The notes beneath the pieces are model-generated. The model was not told the origin of the DNA, searched no databases, and saw nothing but the letters and a program-made list of their open reading frames with translations. Below, one piece after another: positions 1 through 5,258 of a DNA stretch of 8,325 nucleotides (its first letter is position 1; the number at the start of each line of letters is the position of its first letter). The DNA is from AP-15 sp045802495 (GTDB lineage Bacteria; Pseudomonadota; Alphaproteobacteria; ATCC43930; CGMCC-115725), in assembly GCA_045802495.1 (NCBI GenBank), contig JBJMQW010000006.1:1-8325 (forward strand), given 5' to 3'. The position numbers were made by a program, and so were the translations under genes.

Positions 1-396
1 GATCTTCTCCCAGACTGTGGCAGTAACGTCAAAATCGGTCTCACGGCAGATGAGCTTTGCGTCGAACGCCTGTGGTCCGGGGCAGACCCAGTGTAACCGG
101 AGCTTGACCGCCTGGTGCTCGGCGCAGGTGACACCTGGCGGGCACTGCACGCCTATTTCGATTTCAGTTCGGGGGGCCGTCCCGCCTTCAGGAAGCGTTA
201 CCGTCCCTTGGATGAATTTGGGGAAGACGATCACGCTTCCCGGCTCCTGGGAATCGCTCAGCCTCGGATCCCGGCCTGGCGGCTGCTGCTCTAAGGGCGG
301 CTGCGGCGCTATTTGCTGTGCAAGTGCCGGTATCGCCAGCGCAAGGGCCGGCATTAGCAGAACCAAAGATCGGGCATAGTTTAACGTCCAATGCAT
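1..396 (-). CDS. Secreted protein of unknown function, 3' end missing at left edge
   Basis: Only the first 132 residues are in the window; the frame is open to base 1. The start is ATG at 396-394, with a strong AGGAGG ribosome site (401-407) about 5 bases upstream. The N-terminus is a classic Sec signal peptide: a short basic part (R9), a hydrophobic core (about residues 11-22), and ALA-Q, so cleavage is likely after A26. A Pro/Gln-rich linker follows (about 27-55), then a folded-looking part starting near SVIVFPKF. It contains four cysteines (85, 91, 105, 117), in the settings IGVQCPPGVTC, HWVCPG and LICRETDFDV, which could form two disulfides in the periplasm. I recall similar conserved hypothetical exported proteins in alphaproteobacteria but know of no assigned function. 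The gene is preceded by a sigma54 promoter and probable enhancer sites, and sits next to a sigma54 activator that probably controls it. The signal peptide call is solid; the role is unknown. Confidence 0.85.
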   Translation of the reverse strand, partial: MHWTLNYARSLVLLMPALALAIPALAQQIAPQPPLEQQPPGRDPRLSDSQEPGSVIVFPKFIQGTVTLPEGGTAPRTEIEIGVQCPPGVTCAEHQAVKLRLHWVCPGPQAFDAKLICRETDFDVTATVWEKI

Positions 397-400
397 GGCT

Positions 401-407
401 TCCTCCT
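401..407 (-). promoter_or_regulatory. Strong Shine-Dalgarno site of the secreted-protein gene
   Basis: The minus strand reads AGGAGGA, a near-perfect anti-16S match, about 5 bases from the ATG at 396-394. It fixes the start codon of the secreted protein and suggests efficient translation once the sigma54 promoter fires. Confidence 0.8.
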
Positions 408-437
408 ATTTGCGCCTCTAAGGGGCTATCCCTTGGG

Positions 438-452
438 GCAAGCGCCATGCCA
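438..452 (-). promoter_or_regulatory. Sigma54 (RpoN) -24/-12 promoter
   Basis: The minus strand reads TTGGCATGGCGCTTGCC around these positions. The invariant GG (-24) and GC (-12) are exactly 10 bases apart, and the match to TTGGCACG-N4-TTGC differs at one position (T for C after TGGCA). The inferred transcript start is near base 427, giving a leader of about 30 nt that carries the AGGAGG site before the ATG at 396. Sigma54 promoters need an activating ATPase; such an activator is encoded immediately upstream (589-1905). Confidence 0.8.
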
Positions 453-462
453 AGTTTTGCGC

Positions 463-477
463 CGCGACTGAGTCGCG
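463..477. promoter_or_regulatory. Perfect 15-bp palindrome upstream of the -24 element
   Basis: CGCGACTGAGTCGCG has two 7-bp arms about a single central base. It is centred about 43 bp upstream of the inferred sigma54 transcript start, just outside the region RNA polymerase covers at -24. The one-base centre makes a protein-binding site more likely than an RNA hairpin. It differs from the GTCC dyads further upstream, so a second regulator may act here. The binding protein is unknown. Confidence 0.5.
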
Positions 478-534
478 ATAATTTCATCATTAACGAGGCA
501 GTACAAGATCGGGGTCGAAATAACGCTTGGCCGA

Positions 535-550
535 GTGCGAATTTTCGGAC
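535..550. promoter_or_regulatory. Probable enhancer site 1 for the sigma54 activator
   Basis: On the minus strand this reads GTCCGAAAATTCGCAC, a dyad with arms GTCCGAA and TTCGcAC and one mismatch. Its centre lies about 115 bp upstream of the inferred sigma54 start, a normal distance for an upstream activator sequence. It repeats the plan of the dyad at 559-574, 24 bp away centre to centre. The adjacent regulator ends in a Fis-type helix-turn-helix, the usual reader of such dyads. The pairing with that regulator is inferred from position. Confidence 0.6.
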
Positions 551-558
551 TTCCCCGA

Positions 559-574
559 GTCCAGTTTTCCGGAC
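559..574. promoter_or_regulatory. Probable enhancer site 2 for the sigma54 activator
   Basis: The minus strand reads GTCCGGAAAACTGGAC, with outer arms GTCC and GGAC around an A-rich centre, matching the layout of the site at 535-550. Its centre is about 139 bp upstream of the inferred sigma54 start and it begins 15 bp after the regulator's stop codon. Two sites in tandem fit cooperative binding of an NtrC-class dimer or hexamer. Confidence 0.55.
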
Positions 575-588
575 CCCCCAGCACTAGG

Positions 589-1905
589 TCAGACGCCCAG
601 GTCGAGCTTCCGCATCTTCTCGAACAACGTCGAGCGCGAAATACCGAGCAGTTTGACCGCCTCGTCTACCCGCCCCCCTGCGGAGGCGAGCACCGCGCGG
701 ATGTGTCGCCGCTCAGCCCGACGGCGGACCTCTTCAAGGGTTCCGAACGGGGTTTCGGCTTTGACAGGTTCCGTTTGGTCTTCAGGGAAGAGCGCTTCTA
801 CCCCGATCCACCCAATGTCCGAGAGGGCCACCCCGCGCTCGATTCTATTTCTTAGCTCCCGCGCATTACCGGGCCACGCATGCTTGAGCAGAGCGCGCTT
901 GGCAGCGGGTGTGAGGCCGAGGATATCGCGGCCAAAAGCCTCCGAGAACTCCCGGATAAAGAGATGCGCAAGCGGTAAGATGTCGTCGCGTCTGTTCCGA
1001 AGTGGGGGAATGGCAACCGTGATCACATTGATCCGGTAATAGAGATCGCGGCGGAAACGGCCCTCAACGACGGCACGTTCCAGATTGGTATTCGTCGCGC
1101 AGATGATTCGTGCGCTCGTCTGGAGAACGGCCTCTCCCCCGACACGGGTGAATGCGCGCTCCTGCAGCAGGCGAAGCAGCTTTGCCTGCATTGGAATTGG
1201 TAGCTCACCTATCTCGTCGAAGAACAGAATGCCGTCACGCGCCCGCTCAATGAATCCATGATGACGCGCTTGGGCACCGGTGAAGGCACCTCTCTCATGG
1301 CCGAATATTTCGCTCTCGATGAGCTCGTTGGGGATAGCCGCGCAATTCACCGCGACGAACGGATCCTGGGCGCGTGACGAGATCCGATGAACGAAGTGCG
1401 CAGCCACCTCCTTGCCAACGCCGCTCTCACCAGTAAAGAGAAGGGAGCTGTTAATGTTGGCAACACGCCTCAGCAGCATCTCCACTTGGTGCATCGCGGC
1501 CGAAGCGCCGAGTGCGCCGGAGGAATTGGGCTGGAATGCGACGAGCCGACGGATCCGCTCGAGCAGATCGGGAAGCGAGTAAGGTTTGACAATGTAGTCG
1601 GCTGCACCGGCCTTCGTGAGACGCACCGCCTGTTCGACATCAGCGTAGGCGGTGATAAATAGGAAAGGCCTGCCGCCAAGCCGTGGCAGGACTTGCAGAA
1701 ACACATCCTCGCCACTCATGTCGGGAAGACGGATGTCGCAGACAACAAGATCGGGCTGTACCGCGAGCAATCCTGCGACTGCGTCCTGTCCGGTGCGCCA
1801 CCAAAGGGGTCGAAACCCTTCGAGTTCCAACCGATGTGTGAGAGTGCCGGCCTGCAGCGGATCGTCCTCGATCACACCGATCATTTCTCTCTCGCGCGGC
1901 GGCAT
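589..1905 (-). CDS. Sigma54-dependent response regulator (NtrC class)
   Basis: A 438-residue transcription activator with the full three-domain layout. Numbering is from the ATG at 1905, chosen because GGGAG stands 7 bases before it and because the receiver domain begins almost at once; an ATG at 1980 would add 25 residues unlike the family, and ATG 1884 (IGVIEDD) is also possible. The receiver domain (about 8-122) has acidic pocket D14/D15, phospho-acceptor D57 in VVCDIRLPD, T85 and K107. The AAA+ domain (about 130-360) has Walker A GESGVGKE (159-166), the GAFTGA sigma54-contact loop (206-211) and Walker B FFDE (D230, E231). The C-terminus holds a Fis-type helix-turn-helix (AVKLLGISRSTLFEKMRKL). 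All catalytic residues are present, so it should hydrolyse ATP and open sigma54 promoters when phosphorylated. No cognate histidine kinase is in the window. Likely target: the secreted-protein gene just downstream. The family is certain; the specific regulon is inferred. Confidence 0.93.
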   Translation of the reverse strand: MPPREREMIGVIEDDPLQAGTLTHRLELEGFRPLWWRTGQDAVAGLLAVQPDLVVCDIRLPDMSGEDVFLQVLPRLGGRPFLFITAYADVEQAVRLTKAGAADYIVKPYSLPDLLERIRRLVAFQPNSSGALGASAAMHQVEMLLRRVANINSSLLFTGESGVGKEVAAHFVHRISSRAQDPFVAVNCAAIPNELIESEIFGHERGAFTGAQARHHGFIERARDGILFFDEIGELPIPMQAKLLRLLQERAFTRVGGEAVLQTSARIICATNTNLERAVVEGRFRRDLYYRINVITVAIPPLRNRRDDILPLAHLFIREFSEAFGRDILGLTPAAKRALLKHAWPGNARELRNRIERGVALSDIGWIGVEALFPEDQTEPVKAETPFGTLEEVRRRAERRHIRAVLASAGGRVDEAVKLLGISRSTLFEKMRKLDLGV

Positions 1906-2193
1906 CAAGTTTCTCCCGCGATATGAGTACCGGGATCTTGCCCACGAGGGGCCAGGCTGCGTTGCGCAGGGCCCGATCATTGTATTCGCACCTTTACGAC
2001 AAGCCTCTTTCTCCGCCGTGCTGTCGTAGAGACTGGGGCTCGCCGCGGTGAAGCCGTCGAGCTTCAGGATCGAAAAAAGCTCACGGCTGACTCCTCTACT
2101 CGCAACTTGTCTTTCTGAAAATTTTGCAGCGGTCAGCCAAATGCTGCAGAAGAGAAACCGTCGGCACTCCTCCCCAACTGGTTTATCTGACTA

Positions 2194-2226
2194 CAGGACG
2201 CTTATCCTAAGCGAGAATGCGTCCTG
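2194..2226. repeat. Inverted repeat with two alternative pairings
   Basis: Outer arms CAGGACGC (2194-2201) and GCGTCCTG (2219-2226) are perfect 8-bp complements. Inside and overlapping the left arm is a second perfect pairing, CGCTTA-TCC-TAAGCG (2199-2213). Because both use CGC at 2199-2201, the two stems cannot fully form together. It lies about 290-320 bp upstream of the regulator start and could be an operator or an RNA element in its leader. No T-run follows on either strand, so it is not a standard terminator. Confidence 0.5.
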
Positions 2227-2248
2227 ATGTTAAACACGTCAAACAAAA

Positions 2249-2285
2249 ATTGGTAAATAAATATGGTTAAAAGATTTATGGTTAA
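2249..2285 (-). repeat. Three iterated TTWACCA units in an AT-rich patch
   Basis: On the minus strand TTAACCATA occurs twice exactly (2285-2277 and 2270-2262, period 15), followed by a degenerate copy TTTACCAAT (2257-2249, period 13). This is a local iteron-like array in an otherwise GC-rich window, suggesting a regulator-binding region or an upstream promoter element. The core resembles CtrA half-sites, but the spacing does not fit the CtrA consensus TTAA-N7-TTAAC. Confidence 0.4.
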
Positions 2286-2599
2286 CAAATGACGATATCT
2301 TGAACCTTGGTGGTACGTTGCCCGCGGCCGAAACACTCGCAAAGCAATATCTATAAGTGCGCTAGGCTGCTCTTGGCGAGGAAGCGCGTGATCGTCGCCG
2401 CTTCGATCCCAAGTCCGTCGAAATGCCGCTGGCATGATGACGCGCGGGACCTCACCGCTACATCATCCCGCCGGCTGACCGAGGATATAGTCGGTCGTCT
2501 AACGCCAGTAAGATGCCGTTGTCGGCCGTCCTGATCGGGACTAGCGTCGTCTTCATTGCTTGTCGTCCCGGTAAAAGGCCCCACCTAGGGCTGCCATAG

Positions 2600-2618
2600 C
2601 ACCGGCTTTTTGCCGGTG
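2600..2618 (-). terminator. Hairpin after the central operon, possible terminator
   Basis: CACCGGC and GCCGGTG form a perfect 7-bp GC-rich stem around a 5-base loop (AAAAA on the minus strand), starting 26 bp after the last stop codon of the minus-strand operon. There is no run of T after the stem on either strand, so it is not a canonical intrinsic terminator. It may instead mark the 3' end of the mRNA by stabilising it, or act with Rho. Confidence 0.45.
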
Positions 2619-2643
2619 TGACGGATCAGAACTCTTCACCATG

Positions 2644-3771
2644 TTACAGATAGCAGGTGCCGTCGACGCAGATTGGCGCTTTCGGCTGGCCATTAGTTTC
2701 GATGCTGCGCAGTACCGGCGACGACATGTGGCCCCAGCCCGGAATGAACGCAGAGAACCGCCCGGCTTCGCCACCAATGACAAACAGGTGGATATTGTCG
2801 GGGCTCGGCACGATCGGGATCCGCGCGTCAGGCTCGCGCTTGTACCATTTCGGCAGGTTGCGGTTGTAGATTTTGCCGTAGCGCTGATTGAAGGTAATTT
2901 CGGCGAACAGGTTGTAGGCGTGCATTGCAAGATAACTGCGCACGTCGTGCCGGGTCCAGCCCTTGGCAGCGATCGTGCGGGCGTGTTCCGGGCCGATCAC
3001 AACAGCGCAATGGCCGCTCGATACGGCATTGTTGTTGGCGATCGTGCTCATCGCCGAGCAGATGCTGTCGAGGATGCCCTCGGGATCGTTGGCGACGTGG
3101 TTCGTCACACTGTGCGGCGGCTCGGCCGCGAGCACGAAGACGGTCGAGTCCTCGGGGCTGAAGCCCTTCTCGACATGGTAGGGCGCCCATGGGCTCGCCG
3201 TTTCGTTTTCCGCGGCGCAATAGGTGTATTTGCCGGGATGGCCGAGCGTGCTCTTGTCGAGGTCGCCAGGCCAGGCGCCGCCCACATTGAGCATGATGAG
3301 CCGCAATGCGCGCCCGATCGTGGCATTGGCACGATTGCCCGACCCGAATGCATTGCAGCCGCCATTCATGCCGATCTCAGTGGCAACCGGACCGTTGACC
3401 ACCAGCAACGGCCCCGCCATGTGCGTCGTAGCCTGGACGCCGTTCAAGTTGAACGCCTTCGCGGTCAGCGCCAGCATCGCTGCGCGAACGACCGGCGCGT
3501 ATTGAGGCTTGCAGCCGGCCATTACGGTATTGATGGCGAGCACCTCGCGGGTGAGGCTGCCGTGCCGGGGAGGGACCTTACACTCGACCAGGTCGGGCTC
3601 GCCGCCAAGCGCCTCCAGAACAGCATCGACCTGTCTTCGGGTTGGCGGCACGACCGGCAGCCCATCCGTCCACCCTTGCTCGAAATACCATTCGACAAGA
3701 TTGGTGCCAGCCGGCACTCGGAGAACATTCCTTTCGATCGCCTGTGCCGGCTTCAATGCGGGCCGCGCCAT
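2644..3771 (-). CDS. Conserved protein of unknown function with GWTDGLPVVPPT motif
   Basis: A 375-residue protein, last gene of the four-gene minus-strand operon, starting 39 bp after the MpaB-like gene. The ATG at 3771 has GGGGA 7 bases upstream. No signal peptide or convincing membrane segment is seen, so it is probably cytoplasmic. Strongly patterned segments include EWYFEQGWTDGLPVVPPT (about 27-44), MAGCKPQYAPV (85-94), NGGCNAFGSGNRANATIGRA (136-155), LGHPGKYTYCAAENE (176-190) and a C-terminal CVDGTCYL. Cysteines lie at 64, 87, 139, 185, 238, 255, 368 and 373; those in the patterned segments (87, 139, 185) are candidates for a metal or thiol active site. I recall this family as uncharacterised and sometimes encoded near UGSC-type thiol/selenoproteins; that is memory, not a checked result. 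Operon position suggests it works on the same substrate as the two oxidoreductases. Function unknown. Confidence 0.85.
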   Translation of the reverse strand: MARPALKPAQAIERNVLRVPAGTNLVEWYFEQGWTDGLPVVPPTRRQVDAVLEALGGEPDLVECKVPPRHGSLTREVLAINTVMAGCKPQYAPVVRAAMLALTAKAFNLNGVQATTHMAGPLLVVNGPVATEIGMNGGCNAFGSGNRANATIGRALRLIMLNVGGAWPGDLDKSTLGHPGKYTYCAAENETASPWAPYHVEKGFSPEDSTVFVLAAEPPHSVTNHVANDPEGILDSICSAMSTIANNNAVSSGHCAVVIGPEHARTIAAKGWTRHDVRSYLAMHAYNLFAEITFNQRYGKIYNRNLPKWYKREPDARIPIVPSPDNIHLFVIGGEAGRFSAFIPGWGHMSSPVLRSIETNGQPKAPICVDGTCYL

Positions 3772-3810
3772 TCCTTGGTCCCCAAGTTACAAATCCGAAA
3801 ACCGAGAGTA

Positions 3811-4800
3811 TCACTTTCCGCCCGAGGCCATCGAGGTCTGCCCGATCCACAGGCGGTTCAGCGCCTGCGTCAAGGGCCCCGGACGCTCTCGCCCGGCAAG
3901 CCGAGCCAGAGCCTCTTGATAAGGCGCGACATATCGCACACAGAGCGGTATCCAGGGATAGAGGCGGCGGAGAATTGCGAGCGCGCGCTCCGTGGAGCGC
4001 TCTTCTGCGGGGCCATACGCCAATCCAAAATCTCGCCGCAGACGCGGCGGCAACAGGCTGGCGGTGAACGCTCGGTACCAATTCGGCATCGACCATCGCG
4101 TCCCGGCACCGACAAACAGCCCGGCCGCGATGCGGCGAGCCGCATCGCTGACCGCGATGACATCCGATCCGAGCATCTCGCCGATGTAGTGGTTGAAGTC
4201 TGCCCAGCTTTGCGGCAGGGCGTCTTGCGGGATGCCGAAGAGCGCCGCGAACAGCCGGGTCTCCGCGTAATAGCGCTCCCGATCTTCGATCGAAAGGCAC
4301 GGGTCGATAAGCTCGTAAACCAGCGGCGCGGTTTCGGTCAGTGTGGCATAGACCCAGCGCAGCGCAGCGACGTCATTGGCCCAATATCGAGAGCCAGCGG
4401 GGAACGCACCCACACCCTCTGTCAAGACGCCGTTAATCCCGGCATGGCGCCGGTGCAGCCGGCGGGCGGCGGCGACCGCTTCGTCGGCAGTGCCGAATGT
4501 CATGGTAAAAGTGATGTTGAAGGTGCGCTGAAAGCGCCCGATCGGGTCCGCCAGGGCGCCGGAATGCTCGGCGACGGCCGCCGCCACCCACGGGTGAGCC
4601 AATTGCAGCAGCAATGCTCGGCCGGCTCCGAGGAACACCGCGGCCTCACGGTCGACGCGCCACACCACCGAATCCGGCCCGAAGATTCCGCCTGGCCCGC
4701 CTACCGCCGCGGTGCGGGCTATTGTCAGCTGGCCTTCGAGATCGGCCTCGGTGACAATAGTGGGCGATTGGGACAGCGGTTTGTCCGATCCTTCGATCAC
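3811..4800 (-). CDS. Oxygenase of the MpaB / DUF2236 family
   Basis: A 329-residue, mostly helical protein whose N-terminal region (WRVDREAAVFLGAGRALLLQ at 47-66, then LAHPWVAAAVAEHS, 67-80) is the signature opening of the DUF2236 family. The family includes the fungal membrane oxygenase MpaB, which cleaves a prenyl chain, and latex-clearing protein Lcp, a b-type heme dioxygenase that cleaves polyisoprene. Other family-like parts are RRLHRRHAGING (113-124), NDVAALRWVYATL (142-154) and GTRWSMPNWYRAF (233-245). No clear signal peptide or transmembrane anchor is seen, so it is probably soluble or peripheral. The start is GTG at 4800, inside the stop of the DUF3775 gene (GTGA, 4-bp overlap), implying translational coupling. 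Oddity: the WVHATL histidine I expect in this family, a possible heme ligand, is Y151. The family is clear; substrate and true heme dependence are inferred. Confidence 0.88.
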   Translation of the reverse strand: MIEGSDKPLSQSPTIVTEADLEGQLTIARTAAVGGPGGIFGPDSVVWRVDREAAVFLGAGRALLLQLAHPWVAAAVAEHSGALADPIGRFQRTFNITFTMTFGTADEAVAAARRLHRRHAGINGVLTEGVGAFPAGSRYWANDVAALRWVYATLTETAPLVYELIDPCLSIEDRERYYAETRLFAALFGIPQDALPQSWADFNHYIGEMLGSDVIAVSDAARRIAAGLFVGAGTRWSMPNWYRAFTASLLPPRLRRDFGLAYGPAEERSTERALAILRRLYPWIPLCVRYVAPYQEALARLAGRERPGPLTQALNRLWIGQTSMASGGK

Positions 4801-5198
4801 CCCTGCTCGAAATCCTCGAGCGACAGGCCCAGGGCCGCCGCCCCGTCTTCGAGAAAGTCGCCCAGCAGCGGCGTGCCGATCAGGTAATCGGTCACCGCCG
4901 CTGTGTCGGTATCGCGCGCTTGCCGCAGCGCCTCCGGCCAGCTCTGGGGGTCATAATCGCCGCGCCCGAGCCACATCAATGCGAGCACCTCCTGCCGCTC
5001 GGGAGGCCCCAGCCCGTCGATCGCGTCACGCAGCTCTTGCTCCGTCGGATTTTCCGGTATGTCGAGCAACACTGCCCGCTCATCATCATCGGGTCCGTCG
5101 GAGCCGCTCGGGGCATCGGGTTCGGCCGGCACCTCGGCGTCAAACTCGCGTGCCTTGGCAATGATGAAGCCCAGCCGTTCGAGAGGAATTGCCAGCAT
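4797..5198 (-). CDS. DUF3775 domain protein
   Basis: A small acidic protein of 133 residues. The ATG at 5198 has an AGAGGG ribosome site about 5 bases upstream. After an N-terminal helix (IPLERLGFIIAKAREFD) and an acidic, Pro/Ser/Asp-rich linker (about 20-42), the DUF3775 core spans about 48-125: LRDAIDGLG, then EVLALMWLGRGDYD (70-83), then TDYLIGTPLLGDFLEDGAAALG (103-124). DUF3775 proteins are small alphaproteobacterial proteins without an assigned function. No catalytic motif, signal peptide or membrane segment is evident. It sits second in the operon, 60 bp after the FAD enzyme, and overlaps the MpaB-like gene by 4 bp, so the two are probably made together. A role as partner or accessory of the oxygenase is a guess from that coupling; in other genomes the family may occur without one. 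Confidence 0.88.
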   Translation of the reverse strand: MLAIPLERLGFIIAKAREFDAEVPAEPDAPSGSDGPDDDERAVLLDIPENPTEQELRDAIDGLGPPERQEVLALMWLGRGDYDPQSWPEALRQARDTDTAAVTDYLIGTPLLGDFLEDGAAALGLSLEDFEQG

Positions 5199-5258
5199 TC
5201 GAGCCCTCTTCCGTCGCCGTTATGGATCATAAACGCTGCGTTGCCCGCTGCGCTCCCG

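Larger units (their letters stand above)
1906..2643. other. Long intergenic region, no convincing gene
   Basis: This 738 bp separates the regulator from the end of the central operon; both flanking genes are on the minus strand. It is AT-richer than its surroundings around 2225-2300. It holds an inverted repeat (2194-2226), three iterated TTWACCA units (2249-2285), small dyads (2423-2435, ATGCC/GGCAT; 2477-2496, GACCGA/TCGGTC) and a hairpin just past the operon (2600-2618). The regulator's promoter should lie here; a weak minus-strand candidate is TTTACC-N17-TTTAAC (about 2257-2218), matching the consensus only loosely. Short open frames exist on both strands but none has both a good ribosome site and a recognisable protein. 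Confidence 0.6.

Noticed and set aside
1906..2190. The regulator's reading frame stays open upstream to a stop at 2191-2193.
   Set aside because: ATG 1980 is the only start codon in the extension. The segment before the receiver domain does not look like any domain, while ATG 1905 has a good ribosome site next to the receiver domain.
2262..2285. CtrA binding site.
   Set aside because: The two TTAACC units are 15 bp apart, while the CtrA consensus TTAA-N7-TTAAC needs an 11-bp offset.
2458..2556. A 32-codon minus-strand frame starting MKTTLVPIRTADNG just beyond the operon's hairpin.
   Set aside because: Its peptide looks plausible, but the ribosome site is weak (GGGA too far upstream) and no family is recognised; chance frames of this size are common at this GC content.
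2351..2584. A 77-codon minus-strand frame with a GTG start in the intergenic region.
   Set aside because: No ribosome site, no recognisable domain, Arg/Ser-rich composition typical of a spurious frame.
2641..4887. Very long open frame on the plus strand (748 codons) across two minus-strand genes.
   Set aside because: It lies antisense to the cysteine-containing conserved gene and the MpaB-like gene, both recognisable families; the frame is open only because of GC-rich codon bias and its protein resembles nothing.
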